From assembly GCA_900112995.1 (NCBI GenBank), contig FONU01000014.1, forward strand, positions 32,655-96,654: 64,000 nucleotides of DNA, read 5' to 3'. Origin of the DNA: [Lactobacillus] rogosae. Lineage in GTDB: Bacteria; Bacillota; Clostridia; Lachnospirales; Lachnospiraceae. How positions within the stretch are numbered: position 1 is the stretch's first letter; each line of letters begins with the position of its first letter. Shown piece by piece: positions 42,887 through 51,559 of this stretch. The translations under genes and the position numbers were made by a program. Under the pieces are notes generated by a model. That model did no database searches and was not told where the DNA came from. It worked only from the letters and a program-made list of their open reading frames with translations.

Positions 42887-45331
42887 ATGGCTTTATTACA
42901 AGACCTGATCCAACAGATTGACGATCCGGCACTCAAGGAAAGAATCTTGCAGGAAACAAATAAATTACTGAAGCAAAAGAAGTTCGGATTGGTGTTTGAA
43001 GAACATCTGCCAGAATGCACGCCGCTTTATGATGTGCCGATTCGTGTTGGCTCTAAAGTTGCTCTGAAGACCGGGTATGTCAGCGACATTTATATGGTCA
43101 TGAATATCGACGAAGATGAGGTTCAGTGTGATCGTAGGGAAACACATGAGCAGAAAACCTTCAGGCTGGATGAGCTGGTTACAGTAGCCGAGTTTGGAGA
43201 GGCAATTTATCCGACATTAAAGCCGATAGACACTGTTGAGAATGCTCCAGACAGTGACCTTTGGCATACACTGATTGAGGCAGACAATTATCACGCACTT
43301 CAACTTCTAGAATATCTTTACGCAGAAAAGGTGGATTGCATATACATTGACCCACCGTACAATACTGGGGCAAAAGACTGGAAATATAATAATGACTATG
43401 TGGACAGTTCTGACGCATATCGTCACAGTAAGTGGCTTTCAATGATGGAGAAGAGACTAAGGATTGCAAAAAAACTACTGAATCCGAATGATTCGGTTCT
43501 TATTGTTACTATTGATGAGAAGGAGTATCTACATCTTGGATGTTTATTGGAAGAATTGTTCCCTGAAGCAACTATCCAAATGGTAAGTAGTGTAATCAAT
43601 CCTAAAGGAGCTGCAAGGCATCAACAATTTGGTAGAACTGATGAGTACTTGTTTTTTGTACAGTTTGGAGTATCGAGTCCGGAACCATTGCCATTAACTA
43701 ATGAATGGAAAATATCTGAAGATAAAAGAGCTTCTCGTTTGAGATGGAAGGAGCTATTGCGTTCAGGCTCACATACGGCAAGAGCAGATAGTCCAAACCA
43801 ATTTTATCCAGTGTTTATCAATAATACGGATGCAGGCCCGGTCTTTCACTCTGTAGGAGAGTCATATTATGGCACAAACACGTCCGAGATAGTAGCGCCA
43901 GACGGTTGTGTTGCTGTTTGGCCTATACGCGCTGATGGTACAGAGGGTAATTGGCAGATAAGCAGTGAAAATTTGAAAGCTTCTATAGATATTGGATATG
44001 CAAAATTAGGTAACTGGAGAGGTGAAAATACAGCAATCACCTATTTGGCGAAGGGAGAAAGAGAAAAAATCGCTAAAGGCGCATTCACAATTATAGGTCA
44101 TAGACAAGACGGCTCAGTTATAACAGATGACGATGCATATATCCCTAAATTTATACCCGGTACTCAATGGCGTATAAAGTCGCATAATGCTGAGCAAGGA
44201 GGCACAAATTTACTTAAAGAATTCTTCGGATCAAGTAGGTTTACTTTTCCTAAATCATTATATGCTGTTCATGATACGATTAGATTTTTTGTTGCTAATA
44301 AGCCGAATGCACTTATTATCGATTTCTTTGCTGGTTCAGGGACAACACTTCATGCAGTAAATCTTCTCAATGCAGAGGACGGCGGATGTCGTAGGTGCAT
44401 TTGCGTGACAAATAATGAATTGAGAAAAGACGAAAGTGATACACTGACTGTGCAGGGCTTTAAACCGGGAGATCCAGAATGGGAAAAACTTGGAATTGCC
44501 AAATATGTTACTTGGCCACGGATAGAATGTAGCATCAAAGGTCATGATGTTAATGGCAATTATTTAGAGGGCGAATATACAACCTATAAGACGAGTATTG
44601 AAAAAAAAGATAGAAATATTATTCAGATAGGATTTGTGAGTGATGCTTCTTCTTTGAAAATAGGCGAAAAGAAAAGACTTGTTTCAATATTATCGAACAA
44701 AAAATTACCTCAGACACTTGTATCACAAGAGGCAAAATACATAGTTTCAGATGAGACAAAGCATACAGTAACAATATTATTAGACGACACTGCCGGTGAT
44801 GAATGGTTAAAAGCCCTAGATGGAATGGATCATATAACAGACTTTTACATTATTACATCTAATAATAGAATTTTTAAGAGCCTCAAGGCAAGAATCAAGG
44901 GTATGTTCGAACCTATATTAATACAGTCGCCAGTAGTGATGCCAATGAAGGACGGATTCAAGGCAAACTGCGAATACTTTAAATTAGGTTTTCTAGATAA
45001 AACCTCTGTTGCCCTTGGCAGACAGTTCCGAGAACTGCTTCCGGTGCTCTGGATGAAGGGAGGAGCCATTGGTAGGTGCCCGGCTCTTGAAAATGATGAT
45101 CTCTCGAATATGCTGATCTTGCCGCAGAATAAGATGGCTGTTTTGATGGATGAGATATACTATTCTGAATTTGATGCGGAATTAAGACGTAATCCAGAGA
45201 TCCAGACAATTTTCATTGTAACGGATTCAGAAACGGCATATCGGTCGATGATTCGTTCTTACGATGACAAAGACTGCTATCAGCTTTATAGAGATTATCT
45301 GGATAATTTCAGAATCAATACGGGGAGGTAA
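42887..45331 (+). CDS. Type III-like N6-adenine DNA methyltransferase (Mod)
   Basis: The 814-residue protein is a beta-class amino-methyltransferase: catalytic motif IV DPPYNTG at residues about 155-161 precedes SAM-binding motif I IDFFAGSGTTLHAV (near 485). A recognition-like region of over 300 residues lies between them, and a C-terminal extension (about 550-814) ends in SMIRSYDDKDCYQLYRDYLDNF. It would methylate host DNA and, with the adjacent helicase/nuclease, form a type III-like restriction-modification pair. Gaps to neighbours are 9 and 2 bases, so expression is coupled. The central stretch (about 43,560-44,800) is more AT-rich than its flanks, consistent with swapped target-recognition sequence. 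Confidence 0.9.
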   Translation: MALLQDLIQQIDDPALKERILQETNKLLKQKKFGLVFEEHLPECTPLYDVPIRVGSKVALKTGYVSDIYMVMNIDEDEVQCDRRETHEQKTFRLDELVTVAEFGEAIYPTLKPIDTVENAPDSDLWHTLIEADNYHALQLLEYLYAEKVDCIYIDPPYNTGAKDWKYNNDYVDSSDAYRHSKWLSMMEKRLRIAKKLLNPNDSVLIVTIDEKEYLHLGCLLEELFPEATIQMVSSVINPKGAARHQQFGRTDEYLFFVQFGVSSPEPLPLTNEWKISEDKRASRLRWKELLRSGSHTARADSPNQFYPVFINNTDAGPVFHSVGESYYGTNTSEIVAPDGCVAVWPIRADGTEGNWQISSENLKASIDIGYAKLGNWRGENTAITYLAKGEREKIAKGAFTIIGHRQDGSVITDDDAYIPKFIPGTQWRIKSHNAEQGGTNLLKEFFGSSRFTFPKSLYAVHDTIRFFVANKPNALIIDFFAGSGTTLHAVNLLNAEDGGCRRCICVTNNELRKDESDTLTVQGFKPGDPEWEKLGIAKYVTWPRIECSIKGHDVNGNYLEGEYTTYKTSIEKKDRNIIQIGFVSDASSLKIGEKKRLVSILSNKKLPQTLVSQEAKYIVSDETKHTVTILLDDTAGDEWLKALDGMDHITDFYIITSNNRIFKSLKARIKGMFEPILIQSPVVMPMKDGFKANCEYFKLGFLDKTSVALGRQFRELLPVLWMKGGAIGRCPALENDDLSNMLILPQNKMAVLMDEIYYSEFDAELRRNPEIQTIFIVTDSETAYRSMIRSYDDKDCYQLYRDYLDNFRINTGR

Positions 45332-45333
45332 AC

Positions 45334-48216
45334 ATGAGAATAGAATTATTCCCTTTTCAGAAGAGAGCTCTTGCTGATATCCGCATGAAGACTGCGGAGG
45401 CAATGGGTAGCTATCACAGAACACATGCACCACAGGTGGTTTCTTTCACTGCACCAACCGGAGCTGGAAAGACCATCATCATGTCTGCGCTGATTGAGGC
45501 TGTTCTTTTCGGCGATGAACAGTATATGGAGCAACCGAATGCAATTATAGTCTGGCTTTCGGATTCGCCTCAGCTGAACGAGCAGTCGAAGCAGAAGATC
45601 GACTCCAAGGCTGATAAGATTAAGTTGTCGCAGTGCGTTACGATTTCTGAGGAATCCTTTGATAAAGAGGTATTTGAGGATGGTCATGTTTATTTTCTGA
45701 ATACACAGAAATTATCGGTTACTTCTAAACTCACGAAAAATGGCGATGGGCGTACTTATACGATTTGGCAGACTCTTGCAAATACCGTTTGGGAGAAAAG
45801 CGACCGACTGTATTTTATCATTGACGAAGCACACCGTGGTATGCAAGGACGCGAAGCCAGCAGAGCAACAACTATAATGCAGAAATTTATTAAGGGGAGT
45901 GAAGATGATGGAATTCCTCCAATGCCGGTAGTTATCGGTATGTCTGCTACCACGCAGAGATTCAATGCATTGGTCGAGGGCACGTCCTCTACAATTCATA
46001 AATCAATAGTGACAACGGATGAAGTGCGTGCTTCTGGACTTTTAAAGGACAGGATTGTTATCACTTATCCGGAAGAAGGGGCGGTCAATAATGATATGGC
46101 TATTCTGCAAGCAGCTGCAGATGATTGGAAGGAAAAGTGGGAACATTGGACGCAGTATTGCTTTGAGCAACACTATGCCTATGTAAATCCAATTTTAATC
46201 ATTCAGGTTTTGAATGGAACGGGAGATGCTCTAACTGACACAAATCTAGATGACTGTATTGCAAAGATAGAGGAACGGACAGGATTCAAGCTAGAAAGCG
46301 GTCAAGTTGTTCATACCTTTGGTAGCACAGCAGCAACACTGAACGTCAATGGGCTTGATGTGCGTTATGAGGAGCCTTCCAATATTGCTGAAGATAGAAA
46401 CATTCGCGTAGTGTTCTTTAAAGAAAATCTTTCAACTGGCTGGGATTGTCCGCGAGCAGAAACAATGATGTCCTTTAAACATGCAAACGATGCTACATAT
46501 ATTGCACAGCTTCTCGGGCGAATGGTCAGAACACCAATGCAGATGCATATTCAGGTGGACGATGTTTTGAACGATGTGCATCTCTATTTGCCGTACTTCA
46601 ATGAAGATACAGTTAGGGATGTTGTAGAAGCCTTGCAGAGTACGGAAGGTGGAGATATTCCGACCGATATTTATGGTGAATCCTTATCTGGAAAGAAATT
46701 TGAAACATTGACTGTTAGACCACAGAAGAAAAAAGAAGTGCAGCAGACTCCGGGACAGATGACGTTGTTTGATGTATTTTCCGGTCAGACAATATCTGAG
46801 CGGCAGACTGATATAGTAACAACGAAGCCAACTGGTGATATCGTTCCTACGACGTATCCTCAAATTACTGGAGTGCAGGAACAACTAGCATATACATCGA
46901 GACAGAATCAGATGCAACAGACCACTGATACAACAGCTCTTGTTCAGTCTGGATTGACTATGTCACAGACTTCTGACATAGAATCACCACTCAGAAGTAA
47001 CATTGTGGAAAGTTCCAAAACGGATCAGCAAAATACCTCTGTAGCGGAAGATATGTTTAATCGTGAAGATGTTATGAAATTTATAAACGATGCAGGACTT
47101 CTTTCTTATAACATCAGAGCACTTCGAATCAATGATTATCTGAAATCGTTGTATAGGATGGCACATTTACTTACGATGTCTAAATTACATCGTGAGGCAA
47201 TTCGAGAAGTTCAGGATGAAATCGTTGAGATGATTCACAATTATGTGGAAGGTCTTAAGACAGAAGGAAAATATGATGACCTTGTTCAGCAGGTTAAACA
47301 GTTTAAGCTGGCGACTCAAATCTTTGATGCCTTTGGAGAGACTGTGGACAATTATTCGGTGCATGACTTGTTCACAACGACAGATTCTGATATAGAGAGA
47401 CAATTTAGGATTGCTGATGTAAAGCTCGGGCGAGAAGGCATCGGCATGGCATATGGTAACAAGTATATGGATATGTCTGACCTAACGGCATTTAAAGTTG
47501 ATGTTATTCTTTTTGTTGCTGACGAAGAGTGCATGAACCGTTTACATTCTTATGCAGAGATTCGCTTTCACGGATTGAATGATGATTATCGCAGATATAT
47601 TGCTACAATCGACTCTGAAAAAATTCGTAAAGATTACGACAGCATTGTTTCAGATGGTGATTCTGTTAGCAAACATAATTTCCGTTTGCCTGAGACTATT
47701 CAGGTGCCACATGAAGTGGGGGGAAAAGAATATAGAAATCATCTTTTCGTCAGCGACATAACCGGTGTAGCAACTATGAAATTAAATACTTGGGAAGCAG
47801 GAGTCATTGAAGAGGAAGAAAAACGAGAAGACTTTGTCTGTTGGATTCGGAATCCTTCCAGAGGCTCATGGGCACTTTGTATTCCTTATGAAATTGATGG
47901 TGAAATAAAGCCTACTTATCCTGATTTCATTATAGTAAGAAAAGATCGTGTCCTCGGGTATGTTGTTGATATTCTTGAACCACATAATCCTGACTTTAAG
48001 GATAATCTCGGAAAAGCGAAGGGATTCGCAGATTACGCAAAAAAGAATCCGGGTGTGGGAAGAATTCAGCTTATTCGTATGAGCAAAGATGCTGCTGGAA
48101 ATCACAAGTTTAAGAGATTAGATATGTCTAAAACAGCTGTTCGGGATAAAGTATCTCATGCAATAAATACAGACGAGCTCGATCACATCTTTGACACAGA
48201 TGGCGTTATCGAATAA
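45334..48216 (+). CDS. Type III-like restriction subunit: DEAH helicase with C-terminal nuclease-like domain (Res)
   Basis: The 960-residue protein starts 2 bases after the methyltransferase stop. SF2 helicase motifs: Q-like FPFQKRAL, Walker A APTGAGKT (residues about 40-47), DEAH in FIIDEAHRG, motif III GMSATTQ, motif V/VI FKENLSTGWDCPRA and QLLGRMVRTP. Residues about 460-560 are Gln/Thr-rich and probably a flexible linker. Near residue 865 comes YPDFIIV...GYVVDILEPHNPDF, which aligns with the PD-(D/E)xK nuclease position but lacks the usual lysine after the second acidic residue. It should translocate on DNA after target recognition by the Mod subunit and restrict unmodified DNA. Confidence 0.88.
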   Translation: MRIELFPFQKRALADIRMKTAEAMGSYHRTHAPQVVSFTAPTGAGKTIIMSALIEAVLFGDEQYMEQPNAIIVWLSDSPQLNEQSKQKIDSKADKIKLSQCVTISEESFDKEVFEDGHVYFLNTQKLSVTSKLTKNGDGRTYTIWQTLANTVWEKSDRLYFIIDEAHRGMQGREASRATTIMQKFIKGSEDDGIPPMPVVIGMSATTQRFNALVEGTSSTIHKSIVTTDEVRASGLLKDRIVITYPEEGAVNNDMAILQAAADDWKEKWEHWTQYCFEQHYAYVNPILIIQVLNGTGDALTDTNLDDCIAKIEERTGFKLESGQVVHTFGSTAATLNVNGLDVRYEEPSNIAEDRNIRVVFFKENLSTGWDCPRAETMMSFKHANDATYIAQLLGRMVRTPMQMHIQVDDVLNDVHLYLPYFNEDTVRDVVEALQSTEGGDIPTDIYGESLSGKKFETLTVRPQKKKEVQQTPGQMTLFDVFSGQTISERQTDIVTTKPTGDIVPTTYPQITGVQEQLAYTSRQNQMQQTTDTTALVQSGLTMSQTSDIESPLRSNIVESSKTDQQNTSVAEDMFNREDVMKFINDAGLLSYNIRALRINDYLKSLYRMAHLLTMSKLHREAIREVQDEIVEMIHNYVEGLKTEGKYDDLVQQVKQFKLATQIFDAFGETVDNYSVHDLFTTTDSDIERQFRIADVKLGREGIGMAYGNKYMDMSDLTAFKVDVILFVADEECMNRLHSYAEIRFHGLNDDYRRYIATIDSEKIRKDYDSIVSDGDSVSKHNFRLPETIQVPHEVGGKEYRNHLFVSDITGVATMKLNTWEAGVIEEEEKREDFVCWIRNPSRGSWALCIPYEIDGEIKPTYPDFIIVRKDRVLGYVVDILEPHNPDFKDNLGKAKGFADYAKKNPGVGRIQLIRMSKDAAGNHKFKRLDMSKTAVRDKVSHAINTDELDHIFDTDGVIE

Positions 48217-48273
48217 GAAAAATTCAGTTATGACAAAAGAGCTGAAATTGCTGTTGTAGTTATTTCAAAATAG

Positions 48274-48372
48274 ATGATTCTGCACTATCAGCGTGACCAT
48301 GAGAGGATGTTGCAACAACTGATAGATTTCTGCGAAGAAGTAGTCATAGGGAGCAAGCCACATTGGATATAA
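48274..48372 (+). other. Possible remnant ORF (32 codons)
   Basis: An ATG-to-TAA frame reads MILHYQRDHERMLQQLIDFC and onward with protein-like composition, but has no ribosome site. Its stop lies in the loop of the terminator at 48354. It may be the end of a truncated gene. Little more can be said. Confidence 0.2.
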
Positions 48373-48390
48373 TCCACTGTGGCTTGTTTT
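48354..48390 (+). terminator. Intrinsic terminator after the R-M cassette
   Basis: CAAGCCACA (48354-48362) pairs with TGTGGCTTG (48378-48386), followed by TTTT. It lies between the helicase gene and the convergent XRE gene. Confidence 0.75.
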
Positions 48391-48402
48391 GAACTGAATG
48401 AT

Positions 48403-49254
48403 TTACAATTTCGGATTCCTCCGTCTCAACTTCCGATGCTCCTTTGCAGGCTTAGAACGGGAGAATATTTCTTTTAATGTCTGCTTTTCTTCCACAGAAA
48501 GCTGAGTGACTTTCATCTCCAGATTTTTGCAGAAAAGAAGCAAAAGACCATTTATATAAGCATCATTTGATGACTCTGTATCGCCATCTGCGGTAGTAGG
48601 TATTTGAGATGTAAAGTCATCAATGATATTTTTGACCATACTTTGATAGTCAATGTCGCTGGCGGTATTGCTATCTTTCATATGAGTATTTCGTAGGTCA
48701 GCGACAATCGGTTTTAGGTCTGCTGACAGAATATTCATATAATATTGCTCTGACTCAATGTGTGAATTATCAAATACATTTGCAAATGTATCGGTGGAAT
48801 CGGCACCAAGCTCTGTTAATTTGCATCGCATCACATCAAGAAAAGCATTTGCTATCTGAATTCCCTTATCGTTAAATCCATCAATATAGATTTCCAGGTC
48901 AGTCATGAATTTTTTGAAATTTTCATGTGTGAGCAATTCAGATAATAATCTTGGATTATATTTTTTGTCAGTCAATATTTGGACTGCATCGTCATTCAGG
49001 TGCAGATCAGATACTGACTGATTTTTATGTTTCCGTAATTCTGTCCGACAAAGAAGGTAATCTGTGCTTATGTTGTAAAAATCTGCAAGCGTTATAAGAT
49101 TGCCGAGTGACATATCTATATTTTCGTCTTTTTCATAATTGCCAAGCGTGGAGCTGGGGATACCGGTGGCATCGGATAACTCCTGCAACGACATTTTTTT
49201 TTCTGAGACTCTCAAATCTTTCAGTCTTTCTGGTATGGTAAGTTTTGTATGCAT
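48403..49254 (-). CDS. XRE-family regulator with long C-terminal domain
   Basis: The 283-residue protein has an N-terminal helix-turn-helix (IPERLKDLRVSEKKMSLQELSDATGIPSSTLGNYEKDENIDMS, residues about 8-65) and a long, mostly helical, acidic C-terminal domain of unknown role, ending in a basic tail (RSKPAKEHRKLRRRNPKL). Proteins like this are commonly encoded divergently from repA in Firmicute integrative elements and probably control replication or excision genes. Its upstream region is the repeat-rich 49255-49633 gap shared with repA. Confidence 0.85.
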   Translation of the reverse strand: MHTKLTIPERLKDLRVSEKKMSLQELSDATGIPSSTLGNYEKDENIDMSLGNLITLADFYNISTDYLLCRTELRKHKNQSVSDLHLNDDAVQILTDKKYNPRLLSELLTHENFKKFMTDLEIYIDGFNDKGIQIANAFLDVMRCKLTELGADSTDTFANVFDNSHIESEQYYMNILSADLKPIVADLRNTHMKDSNTASDIDYQSMVKNIIDDFTSQIPTTADGDTESSNDAYINGLLLLFCKNLEMKVTQLSVEEKQTLKEIFSRSKPAKEHRKLRRRNPKL

Positions 49255-49340
49255 AGTATCTTCCTCGTTTTTAAAGATACAGATAGATTACCATGATATT
49301 GCCATGAGATAAAGAGAAATTCTTTTCCTGTCTTGTCCCG

Positions 49341-49587
49341 GATGTTGGAAAAATTGATAAAAACAAAATTTTTCCAGCATCTTGGATATACCGAATCGGC
49401 ATAGAAAATTTGAGAAAATAATTTCATAAACCGGGAAGGGAAGGGGTGAAAAATTTATGAAATGTTGGAAATACATCAGCATGACAAAGCCGATAGGCGT
49501 AGCTCCGTGAAAATTTATTTTCATGGTTTTAGGGGATTGGGGCATTTCCCCAACAAGCTAAAAATGCATTTTGTGTGCACAAATGCA
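49341..49587. other. Repeat-rich region upstream of repA (candidate replication origin/control region)
   Basis: The 379-bp gap between the XRE gene and repA has several dyads. GATGTTGGAAAAATT (49341-49355) pairs with 49367-49381. TTTCATAAA and TTTATGAAA occur near 49420-49465. GTGAAAAT/TTTTCAT lies near 49508-49528. TTGGGG/CCCCAA lies near 49538-49553. A TGCATTTTGTG/CACAAATGCA dyad sits near 49565-49587. Clustering next to a RepA gene is what an element origin looks like, but no regular iterons are seen. Confidence 0.35.
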
Positions 49588-49633
49588 CTGCTTGCCAAGT
49601 AGCGAAATTAGGAATGAAAGAGAGGATAAAACA

Positions 49634-50026
49634 ATGGAAAATGTAACTTTTGATTATAAGTTTTACAGGATACCTAAGAGATTTTTTAAGGAAGACATGT
49701 TCAGAGACATGACGAATGCGGCAAAAGTATTATATGGAATACTTCTGGATCGCAAGTGCCTGTCAGACTCCAATGGAGACGCATGGCGTGATGAATTTGG
49801 CATTACCTATATCATTTTTACAATCGAAGAAATTATGAATTTGATGAATCTGGGAAACAAGAAGGTCAATAAAATGCTGATAGAATTGGAACAGCATGGG
49901 TTGATCTACCGCAGACACCAGGGATTGGGAAAGCCGAATAAAATCTATGTCCATGATATTTTACAGCCGGAAACTTCCGAATGGACACCAGAAATTCAGT
50001 TAAAGAAATGGAGAAATAGGAAATGA
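49634..50026 (+). CDS. repA: Minimal replication initiator, RepA N-terminal domain
   Basis: The 130-residue protein is essentially the RepA_N domain alone (FYRIPKRFFKEDMFRDMTNAAKVLYGILLDR...YIIFTIEEIMNLMNLGNKKVNKMLIELEQHGLIYRRHQGLGKPNKIYV), a winged-helix origin-binding domain of low-GC plasmids and integrative elements. Full-length relatives are usually about twice as long, so the C-terminal part is missing. GAGGATAAAAC precedes ATG 49634. Its stop overlaps the next start codon by 4 bases. Confidence 0.85.
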   Translation: MENVTFDYKFYRIPKRFFKEDMFRDMTNAAKVLYGILLDRKCLSDSNGDAWRDEFGITYIIFTIEEIMNLMNLGNKKVNKMLIELEQHGLIYRRHQGLGKPNKIYVHDILQPETSEWTPEIQLKKWRNRK

Positions 50027-50271
50027 GAATAAAGTATTATGAAGACGCAAAGGAAAATGCAGCATTTGAACGATGCACCGATGCTATCACTAATATGATT
50101 ATAAAATATGGTCCACTGTTAAAAAGAAAGTGGGCTGTAGAAGAATGGTTAAGAAATATTCACGCGGGATGCTTTTGGAAAGAACTTGCTGTAAAGCGAT
50201 ATGGAAGATATGCAGAAAACATGAAGAAGTGGTGGTCTGGGAAAAAGTGTTGCATGACAATATCAGATTGA
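50023..50271 (+). CDS. Small basic protein of unknown function
   Basis: The 82-residue product is basic and rich in aromatic residues (KWAVEEWLRNIHAGCFWKELAVKRYGRYAENMKKWWSGKK). It has no membrane segment. The start overlaps the repA stop (ATGA), so it is translated with repA and may take part in element replication or its control. I recognise no family. Confidence 0.6.
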   Translation: MRIKYYEDAKENAAFERCTDAITNMIIKYGPLLKRKWAVEEWLRNIHAGCFWKELAVKRYGRYAENMKKWWSGKKCCMTISD

Positions 50272-50335
50272 CTTACACATAAATCCAATTTATAATAAAG
50301 TCAAAATGAAAATGACATAAACGGAGAGAATGAAA

Positions 50336-50626
50336 ATGGAAAATATTGAAACACTGGAAGCAGCACTTAAGAGAATTGCAGAATTAGAAAGAGAGAATGA
50401 GAAGCTGCGTGAAGAACTGGAGTATTATAAAAACAGAAAAATGAGCGGACGCCAGAAGCACAATGCCAAGTGGATGGCAATCTACAATGATTTTGTTGCC
50501 GGTTATGAAAGTGGAATGACTATGGTAGAGATTGCAAATCGCAATAATGTCAGTGAGAGGACGATTTACAGGTATAAAGCGTATTATGACAAGATAAGGA
50601 GCACAAATGAGAATGCGATAGAGTAA
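50336..50626 (+). CDS. Small coiled-coil/HTH DNA-binding protein
   Basis: The 96-residue protein has an N-terminal leucine-rich coiled coil (LEAALKRIAELERENEKLREELEYY, residues about 5-30) and a C-terminal homeodomain-like HTH of resolvase type (GYESGMTMVEIANRNNVSERTIYRYKAYY, about 60-88). GGAGA lies 8 bases before ATG 50336. It resembles the HTH end of resolvases, so it might assist the recombinase encoded downstream; that link is inference. Confidence 0.7.
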   Translation: MENIETLEAALKRIAELERENEKLREELEYYKNRKMSGRQKHNAKWMAIYNDFVAGYESGMTMVEIANRNNVSERTIYRYKAYYDKIRSTNENAIE

Positions 50627-50649
50627 TTGAAAAAATTAATAGTAAAAAA

Positions 50650-50673
50650 CATATTGCTGGCGTCAGCAATATG
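50650..50673. repeat. Hairpin upstream of dinD duplicated inside the gene
   Basis: CATATTGCTG, GCGT, CAGCAATATG is a perfect 10-4-10 hairpin just before the dinD ribosome site. A near-identical 24-base hairpin (CATTTTGCTG, GCGT, CAGCAAAATG) lies in the coding sequence at 50885-50908, where it encodes HFAGVSKM. The upstream copy would read HIAGVSNM in the same phase. Confidence 0.75.
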
Positions 50674-50695
50674 TTCATAAGAGGAGGAAATTTGA

Positions 50696-51541
50696 ATGGA
50701 AAAGAGAATAATAGAATTGTACAGAAGAAAATTTGATGATATCCGACATGAAGAGGATGGCATTGAGTATTGGTATGCACGAGAATTAATGACATTATTG
50801 GACTATGTTCAATGGAGAAATTTCGAAAATGTTGTAAAAAAGGGAATGCTTTCTTGTAAAAATAACGGAATTAGAGTGGAAGACCATTTTGCTGGCGTCA
50901 GCAAAATGGTCACATTGGGAAGTGGAGCCAATAGAGAAGTTGAGGATTATATGCTTACCCGTTATGCATGTTATCTTATTGCTGAAAATGGAGATCCACG
51001 AAAGGAGCAGATAGCTTTTGCACAAAGCTATTTTGCGGTTCAGACTAGAAAACAGGAATTGATTGAAGAAAGAATTTCTTATATCGAAAGAACAGAGGCA
51101 AGAGGAAAATTAAGGGAATCGGAAAAAAGATTGTCTCAAAATATATATGAGCGTGGAGTGGATGATGCAGGATTTGGCCGTATCCGGTCTAAAGGAGATC
51201 AGGCTTTATTTGGTGGATTTACCACTAAACAGATGAAAGAACATTTGGGAGTACAGGATAAAAGACCACTTGCGGATTTCCTGCCAACACTTACCATTGC
51301 CGCAAAAAATCTTGCAACTGAAATGACAAATTATAATGTTGAAGAAAAGGACTTGCAAGGAGAATCTGCAATCACTGTTGAACATGTGGAAAATAATACT
51401 TCTGTTAGAGACATGCTTGGACAAAGAGGAATTAAACCGGAAGATTTACCAGCATCGGAAGATATTAAGAAACTGGAACGCAGGGTAAAGCGAGAAGAGA
51501 AAAAGCTTGCTGAGCAGTCTGGAAAATTAACCAATGAATAA
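50696..51541 (+). CDS. dinD: DNA damage-inducible protein D (DinD) homologue
   Basis: In Escherichia coli DinD is LexA-controlled and inhibits RecA filaments. The 281-residue protein matches the family layout: a Bro-N-like N-terminal part with GIEYWYARELMTLLDYVQWRNFENVV, DHFAGVSKMVTLGSGANREVEDYMLTRYACYLIAENGDPRK, a mid coiled region (ELIEERISYIERTEARGKLRESEK) and FGGFTTKQMKEHLGV. No SOS box of Firmicute type (CGAAC-N4-GTTCG) is seen upstream. GGAGG lies 8 bases before the ATG. It may help the element cope with recombination or stress. Confidence 0.85.
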   Translation: MEKRIIELYRRKFDDIRHEEDGIEYWYARELMTLLDYVQWRNFENVVKKGMLSCKNNGIRVEDHFAGVSKMVTLGSGANREVEDYMLTRYACYLIAENGDPRKEQIAFAQSYFAVQTRKQELIEERISYIERTEARGKLRESEKRLSQNIYERGVDDAGFGRIRSKGDQALFGGFTTKQMKEHLGVQDKRPLADFLPTLTIAAKNLATEMTNYNVEEKDLQGESAITVEHVENNTSVRDMLGQRGIKPEDLPASEDIKKLERRVKREEKKLAEQSGKLTNE

Positions 51542-51559
51542 CACAGGAGCGTGAGATTA

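Noticed and set aside
42887..48216. Type I or BREX/DISARM system
   Set aside because: There is no HsdS-like specificity subunit, no PglZ, BrxC, DrmA or other hallmark; the beta-class methyltransferase plus DEAH helicase order fits a type III-like pair.
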